Under the pieces are notes generated by a model that had not been told where the DNA came from, ran no database searches, and was given only the letters and a program-made list of their open reading frames with translations. This document shows, in pieces, positions 48,457 through 57,477 of a stretch of DNA of 64,000 nucleotides. The stretch covers positions 2,680,394 through 2,744,393 of the forward strand of contig OY282377.1 of NCBI GenBank assembly GCA_958295785.1, read 5' to 3'. Position 1 is the first letter of the stretch. Every line of letters begins with the position of its first letter. This stretch comes from an uncultured Latescibacterota bacterium. GTDB taxonomy: Bacteria > Latescibacterota > UBA2968. The position numbers and the translations under genes are program-made.

Positions 48457-49503
48457 TCATCTCAGCACGACCACCTCTTCGCGTTCTGCCGAGAGCCTGA
48501 TGGCGTCGATTACGCGCATGGCCTCCAGACATTCTTCGGGTTTCACCAGCAATTCTTCTCCACGCACGAGTGCGGCCCCCACATTGTCGTAATACGTGCG
48601 GTACCGGCCGAACGCGGGCGACACGGTTTGCGCCACGGTTTGCCCGCGGTCGTCGCGCACGCGCAGGTGATAGCGCGCTGGATCTTCCGGTACCGGCACG
48701 CCAAAAACGCCCGCCTTCATCGCCGCTTCCTGAGGATCTATCCCGTACTTTCTGAAACTGCCGAGCGAACCGCGCACATGATAGCGCGGCTTGGCATACA
48801 TCCACGCGCTACCCAATTCCATGAAAAAGCGCACCCCGTTTGCAAATTTCAAATGGATCAGAGCCAGGGCTTCGACATCGGCTTTGTCTTTGGGATAGCG
48901 GTATTGCAAATCTGCAAAAACGGTTTCAAGCGTGGGGCCGTAAAGTCTGAGGGCCTGATCGACCAGATGCGCGCCCCAGTCGAGGACGCGCCCGCCGCCG
49001 TATTTTTTCCACGCCCGCCATCCGCTGTGCGGCCCACTAAATGTCGTGATATTGGACTCGATGGTGTAAATATCGCCCAATACGCCCGATTCGAGCAGGC
49101 GTTGCAAGGTCAAAAAATCGCCATCCCACCGCCGATTTTGATACACACTCAAGAGCACCTGATTGCGTTTGGACGCTTCGATCATCGCCCGGGCTTCGGC
49201 CTCATTTAAGCACATGATCTTGTCCGTGACGAGGTGTTTGCCCGCATCCATCGCCCGAATGCCCATCGGCGCGTGCGTGTCGTGCGGCGTGGCTAACACA
49301 ACGAGATCGACATTGCCATCATCCAACAGCGCGTCAGACGTGCCATAAGTCTGGACCGAGGGAAAATCGGCCTTTGCGGCTTGGCGTTTCTCCAATGACC
49401 GCGAACAGATCGCATACAACTCAAGGTCGGGCGCCATGTCGATCAGCGGCGCGTGAAAGACTTTGCCGCCCAAGCCATACCCCACCAGACCAACGCGAAT
49501 CAT
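48457..49503 (-). CDS. Gfo/Idh/MocA family oxidoreductase
   Basis: A 348-residue NAD(P)-dependent oxidoreductase. The N-terminal Rossmann fold has 'VGLVGYGLGGKVFHAPLI'; 'ATPHDTHAPMGIRAMDAGKH' and 'DKIMCLNEAEA' correspond to the usual 'EKP' segment (here Asp-Lys, conserving the catalytic Lys). The C-terminal sheet domain has 'GGRVLDWGAHLVDQALRLYG', with the expected Asp/His. The substrate is a sugar or inositol-like polyol, unassigned. The ATG at 49503 was chosen because the glycine motif then lies at residue ~8. Confidence 0.87.
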   Translation of the reverse strand: MIRVGLVGYGLGGKVFHAPLIDMAPDLELYAICSRSLEKRQAAKADFPSVQTYGTSDALLDDGNVDLVVLATPHDTHAPMGIRAMDAGKHLVTDKIMCLNEAEARAMIEASKRNQVLLSVYQNRRWDGDFLTLQRLLESGVLGDIYTIESNITTFSGPHSGWRAWKKYGGGRVLDWGAHLVDQALRLYGPTLETVFADLQYRYPKDKADVEALALIHLKFANGVRFFMELGSAWMYAKPRYHVRGSLGSFRKYGIDPQEAAMKAGVFGVPVPEDPARYHLRVRDDRGQTVAQTVSPAFGRYRTYYDNVGAALVRGEELLVKPEECLEAMRVIDAIRLSAEREEVVVLR

Positions 49504-49515
49504 GAGGTGCCCTCC

Positions 49516-49554
49516 AAAAAAGAAAAGGCCACCTACCAGAGGTAAGCGGCCTTG
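49516..49554 (-). terminator. Rho-independent terminator after the cohesin-like protein gene
   Basis: Stem AAGGCC...GGCCTT with an imperfect inner extension and AGA loop; on minus, TTTTCTTTTTT follows. It sits between the FlgD-sorted protein gene and the oxidoreductase. Confidence 0.75.
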
Positions 49555-49572
49555 CAAACTTCAAACGCGCCA

Positions 49573-50379
49573 TTACTTCAGCAACATCATGCGGCGCACC
49601 TGCGTGAAATTGGTTGCGGACAAGCGGTAAACATAAATCCCGCTGGCGACCTGCTTGCCGTATTCATCCATGCCATCCCAAACAACCGAGTGAAAACCCG
49701 CATCCATCGATTCTCGAACCAAAGTGCGAACTTCCTGCCCGAGCAGGTTGTAGATCACCAACTGGACATCGCCGGCTTCGGGCAACCGATAGTCAATGGA
49801 GGTGGAAGGGTTAAAGGGGTTGGGGACGTTTTGCGCGAGGGCGTAATCTGTGGGCACGGGCTTGAGATTGCCAATTTCGATATTGGTAATCGCATCAATA
49901 CCACCCGACAAATCGACCATCACGCCGTCGAGAATCTGAAAATCAGCCGAAATTGGCGTGTGTGTGGTGTTAAAGGTGAACTCGACCAAACTGCCATCGC
50001 CGCTTGCGGCCTGCCCATCGACCTTCATCGATCCAACAGCCACTTGCCCTGGCGTCTTGGTAGATGAGAGAAACAGCGCGGGTTGTCCACTGCCCGTGTT
50101 GAGCAGATTTTGATCGACTTCACGCGCTTCGACAAACTCGTACTTGGCCTGATCGTACTGCAACACAAAGCCATAGCCCTTCAACTTTTGGGCGTGATTG
50201 ATGGCGACCTGCAACTTCAGCACGCCATCTTCGGCGACAATACTCTGCGAGCGTTTCAGCACGAGATTGGCCAGGCTATTTTCCCCGCCCGTAAAGTTCA
50301 GCCCCTGTGTGAGGGGACCGGCAATGGCCGAGCCAACCAGACTCAGCCCCAGACCTACAGCAACCATCATACGCTTCAT
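49573..50379 (-). CDS. Secreted cohesin-like protein with FlgD-type sorting domain
   Basis: A 268-residue protein. The signal peptide (~1-20, 'SLVGSAIAG') is followed by a cohesin-like beta-sandwich (~40-170: 'LKLQVAINHAQKLKGYGFVL', 'QYDQAKYEFVE', 'GDGSLVEFTFNT'), then the C-terminal FlgD Ig-like sorting domain with 'PNPFNP' (186-191), 'IYNLLGQEVRTLVRE', 'VVWDGMDEYGKQVASGIYVY' and terminal 'VRRMMLLK'. It is the second protein in the window with this tail, so the organism must have a matching export route. The AGGAGGAG ribosome-binding site is excellent. Confidence 0.82.
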   Translation of the reverse strand: MKRMMVAVGLGLSLVGSAIAGPLTQGLNFTGGENSLANLVLKRSQSIVAEDGVLKLQVAINHAQKLKGYGFVLQYDQAKYEFVEAREVDQNLLNTGSGQPALFLSSTKTPGQVAVGSMKVDGQAASGDGSLVEFTFNTTHTPISADFQILDGVMVDLSGGIDAITNIEIGNLKPVPTDYALAQNVPNPFNPSTSIDYRLPEAGDVQLVIYNLLGQEVRTLVRESMDAGFHSVVWDGMDEYGKQVASGIYVYRLSATNFTQVRRMMLLK

Positions 50380-50476
50380 AATTCTCCTCCTGTGGAAAAG
50401 TGTTGGGTTCTGGTTTCAGTACAATTTACTGCCTCTTTGTGTGTATGTCAACCGCATTTTTGCCCAATATTTACAT

Positions 50477-51979
50477 TTATTTTAAGTGCGCTTCAATGGC
50501 CTGCACGAGAGCGGAAACAGACGCCGATGATGCGGCGAGTTCGACAACCACATCAAAGCCCTGTGCGACTGCGGTTCGCGCCGTGATGGGGCCAATGCAC
50601 GCTGCGGGCAAGCGTTCTCGCCCCGCCTGTTGCAGGGGTTCCCCGAGCAACTCCATCAGATTCAAGACGGTGGAAGAACTCGTAAATGCGATCAAGTCAA
50701 TGGCATCCCGTTCGAGATGCTGCAAAAATTCGGCGGGCAAACACTTGGGCGTCACCGTTTTGTACACGCCCACTTCGCGGACATCGCCACCCCGCTGTCG
50801 AATCCCTTGGGCGAGCACATCGCGGGATTTCTCGGGCCGGGGCAACAAAAATCGCTGTGACGAGAGATCGCCCTCAAAAGCTCTGATCAAGCCTTCTGAG
50901 GTGCGGTCCACAGCTTCGATATCCACACCGAGATGCCATGCGCGCACCCGATCTGAGGTTGCCGCGCCAATGGTCGCAATTTTTATTTGCCCCAAGGCAC
51001 GCATATCGCGGCCCTGTTGCAACAAACGCCCGAAAAAGCGATCGGTTGCATTTGCACTCGTCAAAACGAGCCAATCGAATGCGTGAACACCTGCGATGGC
51101 CTTATCGACGGCGCGCCAATTTTCGGGTTCGGCAAATGCGATCGTCGGCACTTCCAACACCCACGCGCCCAAGGCTTGGAGCCGGTGGACCAATTCGCTC
51201 GCCTGCACACGCGCTCTGGTCACGGCAATCCGCCGTCCAAACAGGGGTTTGGACACGAACCAATCCAAGTCCATCGCCGCGACTTTTCCCACGACAATCA
51301 CCGCGGGATTGGTCATTTCGACCGCGCCCATCTCCCCCAATGTGGTTCTCACAGTGCGTTGCGAAGGCAAAGACCCCCACTGAATGGCCGCGACAGGTGT
51401 GTCGCGTGGTCGCCCCCCCGCGATGAGGCGGCGGGCAATTTCACCGCGTTTTCGCGTGCCCATCAAAATGAGGAGCGTGCCTCCCACTTTTGCCAAGCCC
51501 TCCCAATCGACTTTCCCATGGCCTTCGAGCGCGGCGGTCGTCCCGGTGACAATCGTCACATGGGGGGATATGCCCCTGTGCGTCACGGGAATGCCGGCAT
51601 AGGCGGGTGCGGCAATTGCACTCGTAACGCCCGGCGCGATCTCAAACGGAATGTCGCACGCTTTCAACACCTCGGCTTCCTCGCCCCCGCGCCCAAACAC
51701 CATGGGATCGCCCCCTTTTAAGCGTGTGACGCGCAACCCCTTTTTGGCGCGGTCAACCATGATCTGGTTGATTTCATCTTGTTGCACGCGCTGAAATCCC
51801 GGGCGTTTTTCCACGTTGATGCACTCGCAATGCGGAGATGCTTCCCTCAATAATGCGGGATTTGCCAACCCGTCATACAGGATCACATCCGCTTCCCGAA
51901 TGAGGCGCAGGCCCTTCACGGTGAGCAATTCCACATCGCCCGGCCCGGCGCCGACGAGATATACGCATCCGGTTTGCAT
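50477..51979 (-). CDS. Fused uroporphyrinogen-III C-methyltransferase / uroporphyrinogen-III synthase
   Basis: 500 residues in two modules. Residues ~1-245 are a SUMT (CobA) methylase: 'VYLVGAGPGDVELLTVKGLR', 'KRLKGGDPMVFGRGGEEAE'-type loop, and 'GIPVTHRG'. Residues ~255-500 are HemD: 'GRRIAVTRARVQASELVHRL', 'DWLVLTSANATDRFFG', 'IGPITARTA'. The fusion both makes uroporphyrinogen III and methylates it to precorrin-2, feeding siroheme or cobalamin. It is last in the operon, 123 nt after hemC. Confidence 0.9.
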   Translation of the reverse strand: MQTGCVYLVGAGPGDVELLTVKGLRLIREADVILYDGLANPALLREASPHCECINVEKRPGFQRVQQDEINQIMVDRAKKGLRVTRLKGGDPMVFGRGGEEAEVLKACDIPFEIAPGVTSAIAAPAYAGIPVTHRGISPHVTIVTGTTAALEGHGKVDWEGLAKVGGTLLILMGTRKRGEIARRLIAGGRPRDTPVAAIQWGSLPSQRTVRTTLGEMGAVEMTNPAVIVVGKVAAMDLDWFVSKPLFGRRIAVTRARVQASELVHRLQALGAWVLEVPTIAFAEPENWRAVDKAIAGVHAFDWLVLTSANATDRFFGRLLQQGRDMRALGQIKIATIGAATSDRVRAWHLGVDIEAVDRTSEGLIRAFEGDLSSQRFLLPRPEKSRDVLAQGIRQRGGDVREVGVYKTVTPKCLPAEFLQHLERDAIDLIAFTSSSTVLNLMELLGEPLQQAGRERLPAACIGPITARTAVAQGFDVVVELAASSASVSALVQAIEAHLK

Positions 51980-52102
51980 GAATCAGCTCTCAGTGGGCAC
52001 ATTGAGGAGTGAGAAGTGAGTATCCGCAGATGACGCAGAGAACGCAGAGCGGATGATAGACGAGCGCAGGGGCGCGGTCCCCGTGGATATGTTCCAACGC
52101 AT

Positions 52103-53032
52103 TCAAAATCTATCGCCGTATTGTTCCAATGCCAAAATTTCTGCCGCGCCCTGTAAGAGCAACCCCTGTGCAACGCGCAGACCCAAGTATTCGGGGGCGT
52201 CTGTGGCACTTGCCATCTGCGCCAGAATGGCCTGACTGCCATCGGGCGATGCAACCACGCCCGACAATTGCAAATGCGATCCATCCAAAACCGCCAAGCC
52301 GCCGATGGGAATGCGGCATCCCCCGCCCAAGGCCGCCAGCATGGCGCGTTCAGCCGCGACAGCCCGTTGCGTTTCTGCGTGATTCAAAACAGCGATCAGC
52401 TCTGAAATCTCGCGATCCCCTTCGCGTATTTCTATGCCTAGCGCGGCTTGGCCGGGCGCGGGCAAACACAGGGCCGGATCGATAAACTCGGTGATGCAAT
52501 GTCCCAATCCCAAGCGCTTCAAACCCGCCGCGGCGAGAATGATGCCATCCAAATTTTCCGTTTCGAGCTTTTTTAGGCGCGTATCCACATTGCCGCGCAT
52601 TTCCACAAAATGCAGATCTGGGCGCGCATGGCGCAGTTGTGCTTGCCGCCGCAAACTGCTCGTTGCGAGCACCGCGCCTTTTGGCAACTCCCAAAATCCC
52701 CCCTCGTGTTTGCCGACCAAAACATCGCGCACATCCTCGCGCGCGCTTATCGCGCCCAAGGCCAATCCGTCTGGCAGGCGCGTGGGCAAATCTTTCAAGC
52801 TGTGAACCGCCAGATCGATGCGGCCCGACAACAGCGCGTGCTCGATCTCTTTGGTCCACACCTCTTTGCCGCCGATCTGAGACAGCGGGGTTTCAGACAG
52901 GCGATCCCCCTGCGTTTTAATGACCGCAATCTCGACTTTGAGCATGGGATGCGCGCCTTTTAGCTTGCGCTTTGCCCAATTGCCCTGCCACAAGGCCAGC
53001 GCACTTCCCCTGCTGCCAATCACCACGTGCAT
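52103..53032 (-). CDS. hemC: Porphobilinogen deaminase (hydroxymethylbilane synthase)
   Basis: A 309-residue enzyme. 'GSRGSALALWQ' at the N-terminus, 'AVHSLKDLPTRLPDGL', 'SSLRRQAQL', and the cofactor cysteine Cys239 in 'LGGGCRIPIG' identify HemC. The dipyrromethane cofactor binds that Cys. It joins four porphobilinogens into hydroxymethylbilane. The ATG overlaps the hemA stop by one base, so it is translationally coupled. Confidence 0.94.
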   Translation of the reverse strand: MHVVIGSRGSALALWQGNWAKRKLKGAHPMLKVEIAVIKTQGDRLSETPLSQIGGKEVWTKEIEHALLSGRIDLAVHSLKDLPTRLPDGLALGAISAREDVRDVLVGKHEGGFWELPKGAVLATSSLRRQAQLRHARPDLHFVEMRGNVDTRLKKLETENLDGIILAAAGLKRLGLGHCITEFIDPALCLPAPGQAALGIEIREGDREISELIAVLNHAETQRAVAAERAMLAALGGGCRIPIGGLAVLDGSHLQLSGVVASPDGSQAILAQMASATDAPEYLGLRVAQGLLLQGAAEILALEQYGDRF

Positions 53033-54330
53033 TAGTCTCGCACCTCCTCGACCTCTTTTTGCGTGTGCTCCTCGACGGCGAGATCGAACAAATAGGACAA
53101 CGCCGCCACATACGCGCCGCCATCTTCTTCCTCGGCCGCCGCCTTGAGGCGCACCACCGGTTTGTGCAACACTTTGTTCATGAACCGCCGCATCAAATTG
53201 GCAACTTGTGTGCGTTGGTTGTCTGAAAATTCAGGCAACTTGGCATGGGCGAGTTCGGCGTCCATAAACGCTTGAAAACACCGCCGCAAGGCCACGATAG
53301 CGGGCACGACCTCGAGGGAATTGACCCACGCGGAAAAAGCCATCACCTCTTCGTCCAAAATCGCGCTGACTTTTTTGGCCTCAACTTTTCGCCGTTCCAA
53401 ATTCGCGCCGACAACCGACTCCAAATCGTCGAGGTCGTAGAGAAACACATTGTAGAGATCGCCCACTGCCGGATCGATATCGCGCGGCACGGCAATGTCG
53501 ATCAAAAACACCGAGCGGTTTTTGCGCTTCTGCATCGCCGAGGCCACATGGTGGCGTTCCAAAACATAAGTCTCCGCGCTCGTCGAACTGATAATGACAT
53601 CTGCGCGGTGCAAATTGTCCATCCCCTCGTCCCATGAAATGGCCCGCCCGCCCACGCGCATCGCCAAATCCTGCGCCCGCGCTAGGGTGCGGCTCGCCAC
53701 CAGCAAAGACTTCACCCCATTATCCGCGAGGTGTCGCGCGGTCAATTCGCTCATCTCGCCCGCGCCGAGCACCAGGGCCGTTTGCCCGTTGAGGTCGCCG
53801 AAAATTTTCTTTGCCAGTTCCACCGCCGCAAAACTGATAGAAACCGCGCCCGTTGCGATCTCGGTCTCTGTGCGCGCTCGCTTTGACGCCTCGGTCGCTG
53901 CGCGAAACAGGCGGTTGAGCACGGTTTTGCTCGTTCCCACAGACAGCGCGGCGGCCCCGGCCTCTTTCACCTGCGCGGCGATTTGCGGCTCGCCCATCAC
54001 CATTGAATCCAGCCCAGACGCCACCCCAAACAGATGGCGTGCGGCTTTGACATCGCGATAGACAAAAACGTGCCGGCCCAACGCCTCGGCGTCCAAGCCA
54101 CTGCGGTCGCGCCATTCGGCGAGCACGGCCTGGCGGGCCGCCTGAATATCCCGCGTCACGCAATAGACTTCCGACCGATTGCAAGTGGATAAAACCGCGC
54201 ATTCGGCGAGCGCGACCACCTTGGAAAAGCGGCGCAAAACCCCTTCCAAGGCATGGGGCAACACGGCCACGCCCTCTCGAATATCGACGGGTGCCGTGCG
54301 GTGGCTCAGTCCAATGACGACGAGAGACAT
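53032..54330 (-). CDS. hemA: Glutamyl-tRNA reductase
   Basis: A 432-residue NADPH enzyme. The catalytic Cys50 lies in 'AVLSTCNRSEVY'. The tRNA/substrate region begins 'LSHRTAPVDIRE', the nucleotide-binding domain has 'LVLGAGEMSELTARHLAD', and a C-terminal dimerisation helix bundle is present. It reduces Glu-tRNA(Glu) to glutamate-1-semialdehyde, the first step of tetrapyrrole synthesis in the C5 pathway. It starts inside the last 25 nt of the upstream sirC-like gene. Confidence 0.94.
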   Translation of the reverse strand: MSLVVIGLSHRTAPVDIREGVAVLPHALEGVLRRFSKVVALAECAVLSTCNRSEVYCVTRDIQAARQAVLAEWRDRSGLDAEALGRHVFVYRDVKAARHLFGVASGLDSMVMGEPQIAAQVKEAGAAALSVGTSKTVLNRLFRAATEASKRARTETEIATGAVSISFAAVELAKKIFGDLNGQTALVLGAGEMSELTARHLADNGVKSLLVASRTLARAQDLAMRVGGRAISWDEGMDNLHRADVIISSTSAETYVLERHHVASAMQKRKNRSVFLIDIAVPRDIDPAVGDLYNVFLYDLDDLESVVGANLERRKVEAKKVSAILDEEVMAFSAWVNSLEVVPAIVALRRCFQAFMDAELAHAKLPEFSDNQRTQVANLMRRFMNKVLHKPVVRLKAAAEEEDGGAYVAALSYLFDLAVEEHTQKEVEEVRD

Positions 54331-54944
54331 GCTTCGATCCGCTCCTCAATTTCAGCCCATTGACCCCGTCGCACCATAGTCAGGATATCGGGCGTGACCA
54401 ACTGTTGCCAAAACTTTTCTCGACACTTTGGCGCGTCGGGAAATCGCGCGTAAATTTTGGGTCGCAAATCGCACAGCAAATCCAACAACCGCGCGTGGCC
54501 TTCTTCCAAATAAGTTTCCAATTCGCGGCGCAACAGCTTTGTGTATGCGGGGCTTTTGCCATCGGTCGAAATCGCCAGTTGCAAGCCGCCGCGCCGCACG
54601 ACTGCGGGCACGGTAAAATCGCTGTCTGTATGCGAATCCGCGCCGCAAAACAAAACCCCTCGGCGATGCGCTGCCACCTGCACGGCCCGATTCACACAGG
54701 CGTTGTCGGTCGCGGCAATCGCGAGAAAGCAGCCATCCAAATCCCTCGGCGCAAATGCCCGTTGACACAAATGAATCGCGCCTGCCTCGGCCAGATTCAC
54801 AATGCCCGGTGTCGCGTTCATTCCCACGACCTTCACGCACGCATTCGCATCGCGCAAGCCGCGCACCCTGCGCTCGGCAACCCTGCCCGCGCCGACCGCG
54901 ACGCACGGCTTGTCATCCAAGTTCAAAAACACGGGATAGCGCAT
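54306..54944 (-). CDS. Precorrin-2 dehydrogenase / sirohydrochlorin ferrochelatase-like (SirC)
   Basis: A 212-residue protein: an N-terminal Rossmann domain ('YPVFLNLDDKPCVAVGAGRV', 'AERRVRGL'), 'DLDGCFLAIAATDNACVNRA' and a helical C-terminal domain ('TDGKSPAYTKLLRRELETYL'), as in the CysG N-terminal half or SirC/Met8. It oxidises precorrin-2 to sirohydrochlorin and may insert iron. With the cobA-hemD fusion it completes a siroheme branch. The ATG at 54944 lies 2 nt after the hemX/ccsA-like stop. Confidence 0.85.
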   Translation of the reverse strand: MRYPVFLNLDDKPCVAVGAGRVAERRVRGLRDANACVKVVGMNATPGIVNLAEAGAIHLCQRAFAPRDLDGCFLAIAATDNACVNRAVQVAAHRRGVLFCGADSHTDSDFTVPAVVRRGGLQLAISTDGKSPAYTKLLRRELETYLEEGHARLLDLLCDLRPKIYARFPDAPKCREKFWQQLVTPDILTMVRRGQWAEIEERIEACLSSSLD

Positions 54945-54946
54945 GT

Positions 54947-55771
54947 TCAAGGCCCTACATTGTGGGGACCAGAAAAAAGAACGCCCACCACGGGAAAAGC
55001 CAAAACCACGAGCACAAACCCGATGATGGACAGAAAAGCCGCCCGCTTGCCCTGCCACCCGCCCAACCACCGCGCAGCGAGATTGCCCGCGTAGATGACC
55101 CACGCGATCAGGACGGGCAAAAACACCGGCTCGCGCCAAATCGAAACCTGCGAAAATTGCTGAAACGCCCAAATCGAACTGGCAATACTCCCGCACGTCA
55201 AAAAGACAAACCCAAAGGTGGCGGCGCGATTGGTGATCTGATTCAACACTTCGAGCGAAGGCAATCGGGCGTAAAAAAAACCAAAATGCTTGGCCTGTAT
55301 TTCGCCCAAAAGCATCAGGTACATGATGCCCCCAACGCAGGAAATCGCAAATGCCGTATAGGCGAGGAGATAGGCCAAAACGTGGAGCTTGAACCACCCA
55401 CCGCTGTATCCCGTGCTCTGAATATGCTCAATGCCGAGCAATTTGGTCAGGGTCAACAGGTGCAAGACCACCACAATGGGCACGATGAGCGCGCCCAAAG
55501 ATCGGTCTCGGCTGCTCATCTCGAGATAGACGTAAACGACCACGACCAGCCACGCGCACAGCGAGGGCAAAACTTGACTGGTCAAGGGCACGCCGCCAGC
55601 GGACCATGCAATCGCCCCCAACAGCGTCGTGTGCAGGCCCCACCCGCCCCACAGCCCCCATGTGCTCGTGCCGCGCCATCGCGCTTTGGGCCGATGAAAG
55701 TGCAACGCGTACCCCAGCGCACTGGCGATATACGCGCATCCGGTTGCAATGAGTAAAATGTCGTAAATCAT
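54947..55771 (-). CDS. CcsA/HemX-like cytochrome c assembly membrane protein
   Basis: A 274-residue protein with about eight TM helices. Family features are an N-terminal 'YDILLIATGCAYIASALGYA', central 'FKLHVLAYLLAYTAFAISCV' with a conserved His, and aromatic-rich segments typical of CcsA/CcmC/HemX. In hemA operons this position is usually HemX, a negative regulator of HemA level; in cytochrome c maturation it handles heme. No WWD-type motif is clearly visible, so HemX is favoured. The ATG at 55771 starts the first TM; the longer open frame upstream has no ribosome-binding site. Confidence 0.75.
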   Translation of the reverse strand: MIYDILLIATGCAYIASALGYALHFHRPKARWRGTSTWGLWGGWGLHTTLLGAIAWSAGGVPLTSQVLPSLCAWLVVVVYVYLEMSSRDRSLGALIVPIVVVLHLLTLTKLLGIEHIQSTGYSGGWFKLHVLAYLLAYTAFAISCVGGIMYLMLLGEIQAKHFGFFYARLPSLEVLNQITNRAATFGFVFLTCGSIASSIWAFQQFSQVSIWREPVFLPVLIAWVIYAGNLAARWLGGWQGKRAAFLSIIGFVLVVLAFPVVGVLFSGPHNVGP

Positions 55772-56262
55772 GAGATCAGTGGTTATACCAAATTGATTTT
55801 CTATTGGCCTGATGCGATGCGATATGTTGCCAGCAAATGATTCCCTGTCATTCAGAGAACCCATGGCAACCAGCCATCCCCAAAGACCCTCCGATAAAGC
55901 CATCACGCACAGCGCGCAAGGCCGTCTCGCAACCCACATCCATTTTGCAACTTCCTTCGCAGGCCGGCGCATGTCGTGCTGTTACAAAAGCGATTTGCGC
56001 TGTGCCAGCCTCTCGGCGTTTGAGAGCGGCATTTTTTGCTTCCTTTTTTTTGCTGTTGAAAAAAAGGAGGTCGCCGCACGCCGTAGGCACAGGCGTAGCC
56101 AACGCATCGAAGGCAACCCACAAGGAATCATGCCTATACTTTTACTGTCGAGGCCGCCTTGACCATCCATCTCGATCAGCCCGATCACCGTGTACTGGAT
56201 CACAGCGCGGCAACCGAACCGCTTTTGCACCTATGCACTGAGTGAGAGAAAAACTACAAAAC
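55772..56262. other. 491-bp gap without a recognisable gene
   Basis: Lies between anmK and the hemX-like gene. Several frames of 80-115 residues exist on both strands, but none has a credible ribosome-binding site plus start or resembles a family. A homopurine stretch (GAAAAAAAGGAGG near 56058) is conspicuous. It may be a decayed gene or the leader of the tetrapyrrole operon. Confidence 0.4.
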
Positions 56263-57429
56263 TCAGCGCGGGGAATCAACTTTTATCCGCAAATGTCGCC
56301 CCGGCGCAATCGCGCCCAAGACCACTTGTTTGGACGCGCCCGTCACGCTCGGCACATTGCCGGGGCGGCTCTGAATGGTCTGACAAGCCAGAATCGCAAA
56401 TGCAATGGCTTCTTTGGCCTCCGATGGCATGCCGAGATCGTCCAATCGCCGCAGCGCAACGCGGCCCAGTGCCCGATCCAACAGGGCCATCGCGACCGGA
56501 TTTTTCGTTCCGCCCCCGCTTGCGATCACGTCGCGGATTTCACACCGGGGCAAAACGAATCGCTCGAGTCCGCGCACGATGCTTTCCACGGTCCACTGCG
56601 TTGCCGTACGCACGAGGTCTTCTCGGTTTCCGCCCCAATCGAGAATTTTGCGAACCACAGCCCGCCCAAACTCCTCTCGTCCCGTTGACTTGGGGGGAGG
56701 CAAATCAAAAAAGGGATGCGCCATCAGTTCGTCCAACAGCCCCTTGCAAACCCGGCCTTTGGCCGCGACCGCGCCATCTCGGTCACAGGTCGAGGTCCCA
56801 TTTGTGAGTGCTTGAACGACCCCGTCGATCACCATATTGCCAGGCCCGGTATCGAACGCAAATACGTCTGATATATCGCACCCCGCGGGCAACACATTGA
56901 CATTGGCAATGCCGCCGATGTTGAGCATGACACGCCCCGCATTTTCAGACCGAAACAACAGATAATCCACCAGCGGCACGAGCGGCGCGCCCTGCCCGCC
57001 TGCGGCCATATCGCGCGACCGAAAATCCGACACGGTCGCAATGCCCGTGCGCTCTGCAATGATCGACGCATTGCCGATTTGCAGGGTTGAGCGCACCTGT
57101 TTACCGGCACTTTTGCCGGGCGCGGGCAGATGGTGAATCGTTTGTCCGTGCGATCCGATCACATCGACATCTTTCGCGCTGACACCGGCCTGTTCGCACA
57201 CGCGCAGGGCAGCGTCTGCAAACCATTCCCCCAACGCGGCGTCCATTCGACAGATCGCATCCACGCGCCCATCTTCGCAAAGCGACAAAATCTCCCGCCT
57301 GACAGGCGCGGGAAAAGGCACTTCGCAATACCCGAGCAAAGACACGCGCCCATCGGATTGGTCGAACTCCACGAGCGCGGCATCCACGCCATCGGCAGAC
57401 GTGCCAGACATGAGCCCGATTGCTTTCAT
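56263..57429 (-). CDS. anmK: Anhydro-N-acetylmuramic acid kinase
   Basis: A 388-residue ASKHA-fold kinase. 'KAIGLMSGTSADGVDAAL' at the N-terminus, 'GSHGQTIHHLP', 'LQIGNASIIAERTGI', 'FDTGPGNMVID' and 'VIASGGGTKNP' are all AnmK signatures. It phosphorylates and opens 1,6-anhydro-MurNAc in peptidoglycan recycling. The ATG at 57429 has GGAGAG upstream. It ends a minus-strand run of housekeeping genes. Confidence 0.94.
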   Translation of the reverse strand: MKAIGLMSGTSADGVDAALVEFDQSDGRVSLLGYCEVPFPAPVRREILSLCEDGRVDAICRMDAALGEWFADAALRVCEQAGVSAKDVDVIGSHGQTIHHLPAPGKSAGKQVRSTLQIGNASIIAERTGIATVSDFRSRDMAAGGQGAPLVPLVDYLLFRSENAGRVMLNIGGIANVNVLPAGCDISDVFAFDTGPGNMVIDGVVQALTNGTSTCDRDGAVAAKGRVCKGLLDELMAHPFFDLPPPKSTGREEFGRAVVRKILDWGGNREDLVRTATQWTVESIVRGLERFVLPRCEIRDVIASGGGTKNPVAMALLDRALGRVALRRLDDLGMPSEAKEAIAFAILACQTIQSRPGNVPSVTGASKQVVLGAIAPGRHLRIKVDSPR

Positions 57430-57439
57430 GGCCTCTCTC

Positions 57440-57470
57440 CGGGCGGGCACAGAGGCGCCGCTCCTAACGA
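57440..57470. repeat. REP-like palindrome
   Basis: CGGGCGGGCACAGAGGCGCC followed by GCTCCTAACGA; the reverse complement fits the GTAGGGGCG...CGCCCG family with a few changes. Located between anmK and the glycosyltransferase. Confidence 0.6.
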
Positions 57471-57477
57471 TATTCCC

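Noticed and set aside
55812-56230. Overlapping frames in the 55.8-56.2 kb gap
   Set aside because: Low-complexity, Arg/Ser-rich translations on both strands without starts or recognisable motifs.
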